Source: a virus
DNA: 34,246 nucleotides
IMG/VR virus record: IMGVR_UViG_3300027704_003403
Span: 1-34,246 of that record
Reading direction: 5' to 3' (one strand)
The position numbers were made by a program, and so were the translations under genes. Shown here in pieces: positions 1 through 8,277 of the stretch. Under the pieces are notes generated by a model that searched no databases, was not told the origin of the DNA, and saw only the letters and a program-made list of their open reading frames with translations. How positions within the stretch are numbered: position 1 is the stretch's first letter; each line of letters starts with the position of its first letter.

Positions 1-1157
1 ACATTGAATCAGTAATTGGTAATCAATATAAATCTAAAGCTAACGACGGTACACAGTACTATGTCAATACGGTCGGAGAATATGTTAATAAGTCCAACTA
101 CATTACAGTAAAACGAGACTCAGTACGACAAACATTAGATTACTTAGGTAACGATGGATTAATTAGAGTAGCAGCTTCTACTGGATCTTTACCAACAGCA
201 CAAATAGGAGCATTTGTAAGTGCAACCGGAGTTAACGTTTCAGCTACACAAGCACATAACAAATATTTCGGTGACATAGACAATGTAGGAACACAAGGTC
301 TTGTTGGAACAAATTATGCAAATGCTATCTCAATTCTAGGAAACCAAGATGAGTATGTATTTAATATTGTATCTGCACCAGGTCTTTTATACGAATTCGG
401 AACACACAAAGATCAATTAGATTCAATTATCTCTTTAGCAGAATCAAGAGGTGATAATATCGCAGTAGTAGATTTACAGAACTACGGAGCAAACGTAACA
501 GATGCTACAACAACAGCTAAGACAGTTAATTCTTCTTACGCAGCAAGTTACTGGCCTTGGTTACAGACTCAATCAGCTACAGGTAAAAACGAATGGATAC
601 CAGCATCAGTTGTTATCCCAGGAGTATACGCCTTTACAGATGGAGCAGCAGCACCATGGTTTGCACCAGCAGGTCTTACTAGAGGAGGATTAGGAAATGT
701 AATCCAAGCAGAAAGAAAATTAACAAGAACACAAAGAGACACATTATATAGTGCTAACGTTAACCCAATCGCTACATTCCCAGGAAGTGGTATATCAGTA
801 TTCGGTCAAAAGACTCTTCAAAAGAAGAAATCAGCGTTAGACAGAGTTAATGTTAGAAGATTGCTTATTGAACTTAAAAAATTCTTAGGAGATACAGCTA
901 AAACTTTAGTATTCGAACAGAATACAATAGCAACTAGAAATAGTTTCTTAGCTACAGTAACACCCTTCTTAGAATCAGTTGTTCAGAGACAAGGATTGTA
1001 TGCATTTAGAGTTGTAATGGATGACAGTAATAATACGTCAGACACTATCGACAGAAATCAATTAATTGGACAAGTATTTATTCAACCAGCTAAAACAGTT
1101 GAATTCGTAGTACTAGACTTTACAATTGAACCAACAGGAGCAACTTTCTCAGCATAA
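1..1157 (+). CDS. Tail sheath protein, C-terminal part (partial at window start)
   Basis: This reading frame is open from the first codon at position 3 to the TAA at 1155-1157, so about 384 residues of a longer protein are present and the start lies upstream of the window. The C-terminal third has the usual sheath pattern: a segment with PWFAPAGLTRG, then a Phe-Pro-Gly-Ser-Gly loop, then QKTLQKKKSALDRVNVRRLL and a conserved LIELKKFL helix, ending in a beta strand that closes with an FTIEPTGA-type segment. The family (T4 gp18) forms the contractile outer tail tube that drives DNA injection. The next gene is the tail tube protein, the standard order. Identification rests on remembered family patterns. 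Confidence 0.92.
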   Translation, partial: IESVIGNQYKSKANDGTQYYVNTVGEYVNKSNYITVKRDSVRQTLDYLGNDGLIRVAASTGSLPTAQIGAFVSATGVNVSATQAHNKYFGDIDNVGTQGLVGTNYANAISILGNQDEYVFNIVSAPGLLYEFGTHKDQLDSIISLAESRGDNIAVVDLQNYGANVTDATTTAKTVNSSYAASYWPWLQTQSATGKNEWIPASVVIPGVYAFTDGAAAPWFAPAGLTRGGLGNVIQAERKLTRTQRDTLYSANVNPIATFPGSGISVFGQKTLQKKKSALDRVNVRRLLIELKKFLGDTAKTLVFEQNTIATRNSFLATVTPFLESVVQRQGLYAFRVVMDDSNNTSDTIDRNQLIGQVFIQPAKTVEFVVLDFTIEPTGATFSA

Positions 1158-1170
1158 TTTAAAAGTCGAA

Positions 1171-1178
1171 TATTTATA
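1171..1178 (+). promoter_or_regulatory. Late promoter-like motif TATTTATA
   Basis: TATTTATA followed by ATAAAC, 24 nt before the tail tube start. The same octamer stands before six other genes, most of them structural, so it is probably the -10-like element of a phage late promoter. Confidence 0.6.
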
Positions 1179-1194
1179 ATAAACAAACAATAAA

Positions 1195-1680
1195 ATGGCA
1201 GTACTAGATCCTAACGAAATAATGTTTAAAGCCTTCGAACCGAAGGTACAAAACAGATTTATCATGTATATTGATGCAATTCCATCATTCATGATTAAAA
1301 ATGTAACAGCTCCTTCTTTTACCGATGAAGAGGTAAAATTAGACCACATGAACTCTTATAGAAAGATAAGAGGGAAAAGAAGCTGGGAAAATATGGACTT
1401 GACTCTATATGATCCAATAACACCTTCTGGAGCACAAGCAGTAATGGACTGGGCTCGTTTATCTTACGAATCTGTAACAGGAAGAGCAGGATACTCAGAT
1501 TTCTACAAAAAAGATTTAACACTTAACATACTAGGCCCTGTAGGGGATGTAGTTAGCGAGTGGGTAATCAAAGGAGCTTTCATAGTTAATATGGCACAAG
1601 GTTCTTTCGATTGGGCAACATCTGATGTAGCTGAATTATCAATTACAGTTGCAATGGATTACTGTGTATTGAATTACTAA
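1195..1680 (+). CDS. Tail tube protein
   Basis: At 161 residues this has the length of T4 gp19 (about 163). It forms the rigid inner tube inside the contractile sheath, through which DNA passes. The protein shows the family order: a short N-terminal segment (MAVLDPNEIM), a KVQNRFIMYIDAIPSFMIK strand, a SYRKIRGKRSWENMDLTLYD segment, and a C-terminal beta region ending ELSITVAMDYCVLNY. It follows the sheath gene by 37 nt and has its own TATTTATA motif. The ATG at 1195 is the only start that preserves the conserved N-terminus. A rho-independent terminator follows the gene. Confidence is high because both the sequence pattern and the position agree. Confidence 0.93.
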   Translation: MAVLDPNEIMFKAFEPKVQNRFIMYIDAIPSFMIKNVTAPSFTDEEVKLDHMNSYRKIRGKRSWENMDLTLYDPITPSGAQAVMDWARLSYESVTGRAGYSDFYKKDLTLNILGPVGDVVSEWVIKGAFIVNMAQGSFDWATSDVAELSITVAMDYCVLNY

Positions 1681-1710
1681 AATTAAGTTTACTACCATTA
1701 TATATAAAGA

Positions 1711-1738
1711 AGCTCTACTAACGTAGGGCTTTTTTTTT
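1711..1738 (+). terminator. Rho-independent terminator after tail tube gene
   Basis: Stem AGCTCTAC (1711-1718) pairs with GTAGGGCT (1723-1730), with one G-U pair and a TAAC loop, followed by a run of nine T (1730-1738). A second run of T follows at about 1760. Confidence 0.85.
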
Positions 1739-1772
1739 GGTTTATAGTTGGTTCTAAAGTTTTTTTTTCTTA

Positions 1773-1786
1773 TATTTATATTTATA
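1773..1786 (+). promoter_or_regulatory. Overlapping double late promoter-like motif
   Basis: Two overlapping copies of TATTTATA (1773-1780 and 1779-1786) lie directly downstream of the tail tube terminator and 22-36 nt before the chaperone start at 1809. It is placed to restart late transcription. Confidence 0.6.
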
Positions 1787-1808
1787 ACAGTTATAACTAA
1801 ATAAATTT

Positions 1809-2549
1809 ATGTCACAAACAAACAAATTTCCAAGTGAAATTGTAGAGTTACCATCAAAAGGTTTACTTTATCCTCAAGACTCACCTTTAGCATCCGGAAA
1901 GCTAGAGATGAAGTATATGACTGCAAAAGAAGAGGATATTCTTACTAATCAGAACTTTATAGAAAGAGGAGTCGTAATTGATAAATTACTTCAAGCTCTT
2001 ATTGTAGATAAGAAAGTAGAATACAATACATTATTGATAGGGGATAAAAATGCTCTATTAATTGCAGCACGTATTTTAGGTTACGGTAAAGAGTACGAAT
2101 TTTCATACGGTAACGGTAAAGAACTTATTGACTTATCACTGCTTAATAATAAGACAGTAGATGAAACTCAGTTCAAAGACGGTAAGAATGAATTCGAATG
2201 GACAGCACCAGCTACCGGTACATCAATTAAGTTTAAACTCTTAACTCACGGTGATGAACAAAAAGTTCAAACTGAAGTTAGAGGTCTACAGAAAATCAAC
2301 AAAGAATCATCAGCTGAATTATCAACTCGTTTAAAGTATATGATATTAGCTGTAGATGGAAGCGAAGAAACTAAAGAAATTAGAGAATTCGTTGATAATC
2401 GATTTTTAGCTAGAGATTCAAGAGAGTTTAGAAAACATATAGAAAAGATATCACCAGACGTTGATATGACTTTCTACCCAAAAGACGTAGAGGAGGGCGT
2501 GTCGATACCAATCGGCGTTACATTTCTTTGGCCTGACGCAAACATATAG
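1809..2549 (+). CDS. Tail assembly chaperone / T4 baseplate (gp26-like) family protein, zero-frame product
   Basis: 246 residues. The N-terminus (IVELPSKGLLYPQDSPLASG, then MKYMTAKEEDILTN and FIERGVVIDKLLQAL) matches what I remember of the T4-like base plate / gp26 family of short tail assembly proteins, and the end is SIPIGVTFLWPDANI before a TAG. It lies between the tail tube and tape measure genes, the position where tailed phages encode a G/GT pair of tail assembly chaperones, the longer made by ribosomal frameshifting. A well-formed downstream reading frame without its own start continues at once in the next frame (2548-2781). The protein is likely a non-virion chaperone that binds the tape measure protein; the alternative is a baseplate hub component. 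The start ATG follows AAATAAATTT. Confidence 0.7.
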   Translation: MSQTNKFPSEIVELPSKGLLYPQDSPLASGKLEMKYMTAKEEDILTNQNFIERGVVIDKLLQALIVDKKVEYNTLLIGDKNALLIAARILGYGKEYEFSYGNGKELIDLSLLNNKTVDETQFKDGKNEFEWTAPATGTSIKFKLLTHGDEQKVQTEVRGLQKINKESSAELSTRLKYMILAVDGSEETKEIREFVDNRFLARDSREFRKHIEKISPDVDMTFYPKDVEEGVSIPIGVTFLWPDANI

Positions 2550-2781
2550 GGTAAACTTCTATAATCAAGTACATGAGATAGTATTTCATGGAAAAGGAGG
2601 ATATGATTGGGATACTGTTTTTAATATGCCTATATGGCTACGTAAGTTTACATTCCAGAAAATACAAGAGTATTATGAGAAGGAAGCTGAGGCTTCTAAC
2701 TCTAAAGGAACCAACTCACAATCAATGCCAACAGGACCAAATATTAAAGCACCATCTTATAGTACAAAGGCTTCTAATTAA
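2548..2781 (+). CDS. Frameshifted C-terminal extension of the tail chaperone (GT-like product)
   Basis: Frame +1 relative to the upstream gene encodes 77 residues beginning RVNFYNQVHEIVFHGKGGYD, then WDTVFNMPIWLRKFTFQKI, then a Ser/Asn/Gly-rich tail ending at TAA 2779-2781. This is protein-like (helix, Gly-Gly turn, MPxWLR motif), yet no ATG, GTG or TTG exists in frame before the internal Met of NMP, and a TAG closes the frame at 2488-2490. The shift must therefore occur between 2491 and 2549. The smoothest join is a +1 slip (or -2) at ATA-TAG (2544-2549), giving ...WPDANI-RVNFYN... and a product of about 323 residues. A sequencing indel is the alternative. Confidence 0.7.
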   Translation, partial: RVNFYNQVHEIVFHGKGGYDWDTVFNMPIWLRKFTFQKIQEYYEKEAEASNSKGTNSQSMPTGPNIKAPSYSTKASN

Positions 2782-2792
2782 TAGAGGCCTTT
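2766..2792 (+). terminator. Strong hairpin spanning the chaperone stop codon
   Basis: AAAGGCTTCT (2766-2775) pairs with AGAGGCCTTT (2783-2792) over ten positions with one G-U pair and a 7-nt loop; the TAA stop lies in the loop. No T-run follows, so it may be an mRNA 3' end stabiliser or a weak terminator. Confidence 0.45.
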
Positions 2793-2794
2793 AC

Positions 2795-2802
2795 TATTTA
2801 TA
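2795..2802 (+). promoter_or_regulatory. Late promoter-like motif TATTTATA
   Basis: The motif with flanking C and AATAAAG lies 25 nt before the tape measure start, directly after the hairpin at 2766-2792. Confidence 0.6.
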
Positions 2803-2819
2803 ATAAAGCAACCCGCTAA

Positions 2820-5800
2820 ATGGCATCCGAAGAAGAGAAAAACCAAAAGGAGATAAATAAGGCAAAACAGCAAGGCAATGTCTATAGTGATAAAGCTGTG
2901 CAAATTGCTGCCTTACTTACTAATGAAAGTAGAACCCTTAATGAAGCATTAAGAGATACTCTTGGTATACGTACTCGTCAAAACGATTTCGATAAAGCCT
3001 TACTGAAAGTAGCCAAACAAATCACAGCTTCATCTGAAGCAAATTCCTTAGCTTTAGGACGTTCAGGAGATATAAGTAAAGCAATATATAAAGACGAGTT
3101 ACTTGTACTTGATGCTAAACGTGAACTTGCAATAGCATCTGCAGATGTTGGTACAATACAACAGGGAATAGCAGAAAAACTTGTAAAAGCTAACAATCAT
3201 GCATTAGAGACTTCTAAGAAAATAGAAGATAGTTTATTAGCTCAAAAAGACCTTTCCGGAGAAGCACTAGAAAAGAGTAAAGAAGCTATCGCTCAGGATA
3301 AAGTTAAACTTGCTAATATCGAAAATGAAGTAGCAAAGAAAAGTCAGCTTCTCGATACAGATGGAGAAAGGTACGCAATAGCTATCCAGCTTGTAGATCA
3401 ATCACAAAAGAATTTAGCATCTAAAGATAAAGAATTAGATCTTCAAAAATCCATAAACGTTAGTATGGGTTCTACAGGAGCATTAATAAAAAGTGCAAAA
3501 GGGATGATGGACCAGTTAGGTATGTCCTCTCTTGGTAATTTCCTTAATGTAGATAAAGCAAACGAAGAACTAAAAGAACAGGTTGACTTAATAGAAAGAG
3601 CAGAAGCAGCAGGAGAACCTATGCCCGAAAGGTATAAGGGTATGAACAAAAGCCAGGCTTTACTAAATGCTAAACAATCAGCATATAACAATTTAATACA
3701 GGGAGCCGTAAAAGGAGCATTCTCTTTAGAAGCAGTATTAGGTTTTGTATTCAAAAGTATATTAGCTGGGTCAGATCAGATGGCAAGGTTGCAGAGGTCA
3801 ACAGGTATGACCTATAAAGCAGCTTACCAGTACCAAAATGAATTAAAATCAGCAGCTATAGCTTCGGGTAATAACTTTATTACCACAGAGAAGTTATTAA
3901 AAGCACACAGCATGATAACCAAAGAGATTGGGATGTCTGCTGCTATACTTAAGGGTGAATCTTTAATAAGTGCTACAAACCTTTCTGAGAAGGTAGGATT
4001 AGCAGCAAATGAAGCTGCACGACTAGTGACAATGGCTGAATTAACTGGTCAAAGCTCAGAAGGAATGCTTGACAATATGGGGAAACAACAAACCTCATTG
4101 AATAAGCAGAATAAAACTATGTTCTCTTTAAGGGATATGATGGAAGCAGTTGCTTCTGCCTCTATGGCGACTGTTTTGACATTAGGTAAATCTTCTAAAG
4201 CATTATTAAGCGCAGCAAATGCGGCAAAACAATTAGGTACTGATATAGCAGGAGTAGAGAAGATAGCAGATTCTTTATTAGACTTTGAATCTTCTATTGA
4301 AAACGAATTGCAAGCTCAGTTACTAACAGGTAAAAATTTAAACCTAACTAAGGCAAGAGAATTAGCTTTAGCTGGAGATTTAGAAGGAGTAGCAAAAGAA
4401 GTAGGTAAACAAGAGGCAATTAAAACTGCATTTGCCACTAAAAACGTAATTGCACAAAAAGCTGCAGCTAAAGCACTCGGACTATCTAGAGAAGAGTTAG
4501 CTAAAATGACATATCAGCAAGAACTATTAGAATTAGGAGCTAGTAGGTTTAAAGATAGATACGGAGAAGTTGCATACAACAGCTTAAAAGCACAATCAGC
4601 ACAGGATAAGTTTAATGACTTAATAACTAAAGCAACAGGTATACTTGGTGACCTATTAGGAATTTTTTCTCCTATAATAGATGCAATAGCATGGATAGCT
4701 AGTAACCCATTCGCTGGACCTATATTAGCAGCTGTAATAGCAGCCAAAGCACTGAACATGAATTTCATGGGAAGTATTAAGTCTATGGGATCAATGGTGG
4801 GCTCTGCTAAAAAATTAGGAGCTTCATTAGTATCTGCATTTAAAGCACCAGGATCAACTTTAAAGAGTCTTGGAGATAAAATGAAAACCTCTTTTGGAGA
4901 AGGTAAAGATGGACTAGCAAGCAAAGCATCCGATAAGACGAAAGCTCTCCAGTCAAAAACTAAAGGTGCTAAAGGACAAGGACCAAAAGGATTCTTAAAA
5001 TCACTTGGTGACGGTTTAGCCTCTATTGGTAAACAATTTGGGGACGTAGTTAAAGGAGCATTAGCATTAGGAATAGCAGGAATATCAATAGGAGGATCTT
5101 TTGCCTTGGCATTAAAAATGGTAGAAAAAGTTGACCCTAAAACTATGTTAGCTTTCGCTACCTCAATAGGTATATTCGGAGGTTCCTTAGCATTAGTAGG
5201 TAAACAAGCAAATAATGCTATAAAAGGAGCAGTTGCTATGGGTATTATGGGAGTAGCACTTATACCGGCAGCATACGCATTTAGTTTATTAGAGAAGACA
5301 GATCCAAAAGCAATAGCCACATTAGCAGGTACTTTACTCGTACTTGGAACTGGAGCAGCCATTTTAGGAGCACTCTCAGCTAATATTATAGCAGGAGCAG
5401 GAGCAATAGGCATACTAGGTCTAGCTATGGTACCAGCAGCATACGCATTTAGTTTATTAGAAAACGTAGATACAGGTAAACTAATAGCATTCTCTATAGC
5501 ATTACCCCTATTAGGATTAGCAGCAGCAGGATTAGGGATGTTATCACCATTTATATTGGCAGGAGCAGGTGCCTTAGCAGTTCTAGGAGCTGCAATGATA
5601 CCGGCAGCTGTGGCATTTAATATAATGGCTAAGGCTGATCTAGAAAAAATAGCAGCAGGCTTAACAGGAATAGCATCAGTAGGTCCACAACTTGCATTAG
5701 CCGGTATTGGGATGGTTGCATTAGGGGGTGGAGCAGCAGTATTAGGTTTAGCATCACCTATGTTATTAATCGCAGCAACGGCCTTAGGAGCAATAGGGTT

Positions 5801-6371
5801 AGCAGCACAATTAGCTTCTACTTCTAACTTACAAGATATAGCAGCTAACTTAGTACAGTTAGGAACAGCTGGCCCTGGTTTAATAGCAGCAGGAGTCGGC
5901 TTATTTGCAGTAGCAGGCGGAATCACAGCATTTGCCTTAGCAATGTCTATAGCTTCAGCAATAGGAGGCATATCCTCTCTATTTGGAGGTGGTATGATGT
6001 CAGATATATCTCAATTAGCAGCAATGGCAGAACCATTAGCTACAGTTGGAACAGCATTAGGAGCAATAGCATTAGGAGTATTAGGTTTATCTACGGCATT
6101 ATCTAGTTTAGATATAAGTAAGATAAGTGCATTAAATGGCTTAATGCTTACAACAGCAATAGCAGCACCAATGGTCGCCGCAGCAGGTGCCATTACAGGT
6201 GTAGTAGAGAGTATAACAGGAACAGGAGAAGAATCGAAGAGCGACAGTGATTCAAAGTTAGTCGCAAAGATAGACGAACTTATCTCAGCAGTAAAACAAG
6301 GAGGAGACGTATATTTAGATGGTGGTAAAGTAGGAACTTCATTATTATTATCAACATATAAATCTGCTTAA
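2820..6371 (+). CDS. Tape measure protein
   Basis: 1183 residues, the longest gene in the window, directly after the tail chaperone. The N-terminal 300 residues are charged and strongly helical (many Lys, Glu, Ala and heptad-like spacing), typical of coiled coil. A hydrophobic region near residue 620 (LLGIFSPIIDAIAWIASNPF) begins a long Ala/Gly/Leu-rich membrane-like part. Residues about 745-970 are four tandem copies of a 56-57 residue hydrophobic unit. The last 60 residues are soluble, with SDSDSKLVAKIDELISAVKQ and a short LDGGKVG segment often seen at tape measure C-termini. The family sets tail length and is ejected into the host envelope at infection. Function is inferred from length, composition and position rather than from a catalytic motif. 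Confidence 0.85.
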   Translation: MASEEEKNQKEINKAKQQGNVYSDKAVQIAALLTNESRTLNEALRDTLGIRTRQNDFDKALLKVAKQITASSEANSLALGRSGDISKAIYKDELLVLDAKRELAIASADVGTIQQGIAEKLVKANNHALETSKKIEDSLLAQKDLSGEALEKSKEAIAQDKVKLANIENEVAKKSQLLDTDGERYAIAIQLVDQSQKNLASKDKELDLQKSINVSMGSTGALIKSAKGMMDQLGMSSLGNFLNVDKANEELKEQVDLIERAEAAGEPMPERYKGMNKSQALLNAKQSAYNNLIQGAVKGAFSLEAVLGFVFKSILAGSDQMARLQRSTGMTYKAAYQYQNELKSAAIASGNNFITTEKLLKAHSMITKEIGMSAAILKGESLISATNLSEKVGLAANEAARLVTMAELTGQSSEGMLDNMGKQQTSLNKQNKTMFSLRDMMEAVASASMATVLTLGKSSKALLSAANAAKQLGTDIAGVEKIADSLLDFESSIENELQAQLLTGKNLNLTKARELALAGDLEGVAKEVGKQEAIKTAFATKNVIAQKAAAKALGLSREELAKMTYQQELLELGASRFKDRYGEVAYNSLKAQSAQDKFNDLITKATGILGDLLGIFSPIIDAIAWIASNPFAGPILAAVIAAKALNMNFMGSIKSMGSMVGSAKKLGASLVSAFKAPGSTLKSLGDKMKTSFGEGKDGLASKASDKTKALQSKTKGAKGQGPKGFLKSLGDGLASIGKQFGDVVKGALALGIAGISIGGSFALALKMVEKVDPKTMLAFATSIGIFGGSLALVGKQANNAIKGAVAMGIMGVALIPAAYAFSLLEKTDPKAIATLAGTLLVLGTGAAILGALSANIIAGAGAIGILGLAMVPAAYAFSLLENVDTGKLIAFSIALPLLGLAAAGLGMLSPFILAGAGALAVLGAAMIPAAVAFNIMAKADLEKIAAGLTGIASVGPQLALAGIGMVALGGGAAVLGLASPMLLIAATALGAIGLAAQLASTSNLQDIAANLVQLGTAGPGLIAAGVGLFAVAGGITAFALAMSIASAIGGISSLFGGGMMSDISQLAAMAEPLATVGTALGAIALGVLGLSTALSSLDISKISALNGLMLTTAIAAPMVAAAGAITGVVESITGTGEESKSDSDSKLVAKIDELISAVKQGGDVYLDGGKVGTSLLLSTYKSA
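5052..5726 (+). repeat. Four tandem 56-57 codon repeats inside the tape measure gene
   Basis: Units start at about residues 745, 802, 858 and 914. Each has a G-A-x-A-x-G-I-x-G run, an IPAAYAFSLLEK-type helix, a short D-P-K turn and a Leu/Gly/Ala helix. Units 2 and 3 share a perfect 26-bp DNA match (5268-5293 and 5436-5461) exactly 168 bp apart, which points to recent duplication. Confidence 0.8.
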
Positions 6372-6379
6372 TATTTATA
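6372..6379 (+). promoter_or_regulatory. Late promoter-like motif TATTTATA
   Basis: Starts 1 nt after the tape measure stop and 31 nt before the next start; followed by ATCAAAC. Confidence 0.6.
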
Positions 6380-6402
6380 ATCAAACAATTAAATTAATAA
6401 AC

Positions 6403-6612
6403 ATGGGAATCAAATCAAACCAATTAGCTTCACCTCTAGGATTAAAAGGTGAAACACCAACAAACAGACCAGGAGCTTCAGCAGCAAACGATATTCGTTA
6501 TAATCTGGAAAAAGGAACTGAAATTAACAACTCACCACTAAATGTGAAGTCTGACAATTTACAGGGTTCAAAATACAATCAAGCAAAGCCTTACACTAAC
6601 CCAGAAGGATAA
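6403..6612 (+). CDS. Small virion-associated protein of unknown function
   Basis: 69 residues, hydrophilic, rich in Asn, Gly, Pro and Ser, with no membrane segment and little predicted regular structure. It is not recognised. It stands behind a late motif, after the tape measure gene and before the tube-initiator-like gene, so a minor structural or assembly role is likely. The start ATG follows AATTAATAAAC, the A-rich leader usual here. Its TAA overlaps the AAGGAG that serves the next gene. Confidence 0.6.
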   Translation: MGIKSNQLASPLGLKGETPTNRPGASAANDIRYNLEKGTEINNSPLNVKSDNLQGSKYNQAKPYTNPEG

Positions 6613-6616
6613 GGAG
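6611..6616 (+). promoter_or_regulatory. Shine-Dalgarno site (unusual here)
   Basis: AAGGAG lies 7 nt before the ATG at 6624. Nearly all other genes in the window lack a recognisable Shine-Dalgarno sequence. Confidence 0.6.
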
Positions 6617-6623
6617 TTAACTT

Positions 6624-8276
6624 ATGGCATTAGTCGAATTAAAGACAGATTTAAAGTCTCTTAAGAACAGTACCTTTGGAGCAAAGGATCTTTTAGTTGG
6701 GAAGGATATTAACGATCCACCTAATTCGAAGGGTCTTATGATGCAAGTTACTCGCAGAGTAGATGACTTAGTTCGACATACAAAGCTTTTAGGAAGAAAA
6801 GAAGGTCTTAAATTTCTCGGTAATCAAGCCTTACTAGCCCAGACTAACCTAAAGCAGAAAATAAAGCAAGGTAAGAAGGACGGTAACCTGGGCGAGGTTA
6901 TGAAAGATCAAGCAATCCTTACCGGTATTAATACAGTAGCAGGAACCGCTTCAATTTTAGCTCAAATACCAGTTAATGGAACCGGTACTCACCTCATAAG
7001 AGGATTTGGAGGAAATAGCTACTTAAAACCTTCAGGAGATCCATCAGGAATTAATGGACTTGTAGCAGGAATGTCAAGCTTAGCTGGTGGAACCGGTAAT
7101 ACGGTAAATGCCGCTGTAAATTCTTTAAACGGTGAACTATCAATACCGGATACTGGAGCTTGGTCAGGAATACAAGATTATAATACTAAAAATTCTGGAG
7201 AAGACCGTGTTAAAAGTATTTTAAAAACTAAACACGAAGAAAATCCATCTCCTTTGGGAGATGCTATTACGGAAGTAAATAATCCAAGCGGACAGTGGAA
7301 TTATCTTGGTGAAGACGATATTGATAATGAAAAAACTAAAGTTCGCTCTACAGTAGTACTAGAAGGAGGTAAAATAACTTTAGATAAAGACAAAATATAT
7401 AGTAAACATTACTTTGACGGTAGAACTAGAGTAAGCGGAGGAATTCCTTCGAAAGGGGCAAAAGGTGGTAATACAGTTGTAAATAAATTCCCAGAAGATG
7501 AAATGGGACAACTTAATCTTGAAGAAGCTAAGATAAACAATAACGTAGATCAGCAAACAGAAGAAAAAAGGGTACTCCGAACAAGCGCAAAACTAAAAGC
7601 TAATTACGAAACATACGAAATTGATGGCAAAGCTATAGGAACTACAAGCAACCCAATCACTTTATCTAATCCAGGTAAAACAAGATTAGGAGCTGATGGT
7701 AAAATTTCAGATACTGAAGATAGACCAGACGTTATACAAAGTCAAGCAGTACTTACAGAAGCATTAGGCGTAGACAAGCAAGATTTAATACCTTTTGAAT
7801 TTAATACCTTTACCCCTGGCAATGTCGGAGGAAAGTTCTTATATTTTAGAGCATTGTTAGATGGATTTTCGGATAATTACGCTGGAGATTGGACTGGTAC
7901 TAAGTATGTAGGTAGAGGAGAAGAGTTATATACGTATAATGGGTTTAAAAGAGACATATCATTTGATTTCAAAGCAGCAGCTTTTTCAAAAGCAGATATG
8001 GTACCTTTATATGATAAATTAAATGCTTTAGTAGGAGCAACAGCACCGACTTATGGCAATGGATTATTTATGCAAGGAACATTTACTAAAATTACAGTAG
8101 GAGACTACCTTAAGAAAGTACCCGGTATCATTAGATCAGTTGGATTAACTTGGGATAAAGGTACACCTTGGGAGATAGAAGGAGATTTAAGAGTACCTCA
8201 TATGTTAAGCGTAAGCATAGCATTTACACCGATACATAACTTTGTTCCTCAGGAAGGAAGTAAATATATAGGATAA
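6624..8276 (+). CDS. Baseplate / tail tube initiator-like structural protein
   Basis: 550 residues. The C-terminal domain (about residues 395-550) resembles a recurring virion protein of T4-like phages: FLYFRALLDGFSDNYAGDW, then YVGRGEELYTYNGFKRDISF, a GTFTKITVGDYLKKVPGII strand pair and an HMLSVSIAFTPIHNF ending. This looks like a tail-tube fold, as in T4 gp48/gp54, which start the tube on the baseplate. The N-terminal 130 residues contain helices and a Gly-rich stretch; the middle (about 190-370) is charged and low in hydrophobics and may be a surface insertion. The LysM and hub-like genes follow with 1-nt spacing, so they are co-transcribed. Family assignment is from memory; the exact T4 counterpart is uncertain. 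Confidence 0.6.
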   Translation: MALVELKTDLKSLKNSTFGAKDLLVGKDINDPPNSKGLMMQVTRRVDDLVRHTKLLGRKEGLKFLGNQALLAQTNLKQKIKQGKKDGNLGEVMKDQAILTGINTVAGTASILAQIPVNGTGTHLIRGFGGNSYLKPSGDPSGINGLVAGMSSLAGGTGNTVNAAVNSLNGELSIPDTGAWSGIQDYNTKNSGEDRVKSILKTKHEENPSPLGDAITEVNNPSGQWNYLGEDDIDNEKTKVRSTVVLEGGKITLDKDKIYSKHYFDGRTRVSGGIPSKGAKGGNTVVNKFPEDEMGQLNLEEAKINNNVDQQTEEKRVLRTSAKLKANYETYEIDGKAIGTTSNPITLSNPGKTRLGADGKISDTEDRPDVIQSQAVLTEALGVDKQDLIPFEFNTFTPGNVGGKFLYFRALLDGFSDNYAGDWTGTKYVGRGEELYTYNGFKRDISFDFKAAAFSKADMVPLYDKLNALVGATAPTYGNGLFMQGTFTKITVGDYLKKVPGIIRSVGLTWDKGTPWEIEGDLRVPHMLSVSIAFTPIHNFVPQEGSKYIG

Positions 8277-8277
8277 T

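Noticed and set aside
502-693. Gln/Leu-rich 63-residue open frame
   Set aside because: It lies out of frame inside the clear tail sheath sequence.
2588-2803. Open frame of 71 residues on the + strand after the chaperone
   Set aside because: It is the wrong register: the protein-like sequence in this stretch is in the neighbouring frame (2548-2781), while this one gives an unlikely composition.
4514-5971. A 485-residue open frame on the minus strand
   Set aside because: It is the reverse of the GCA/TTA-rich tape measure repeats; composition is Ala/Pro/Asn repetitive, lacks a leader, and the + strand frame is clearly the gene.
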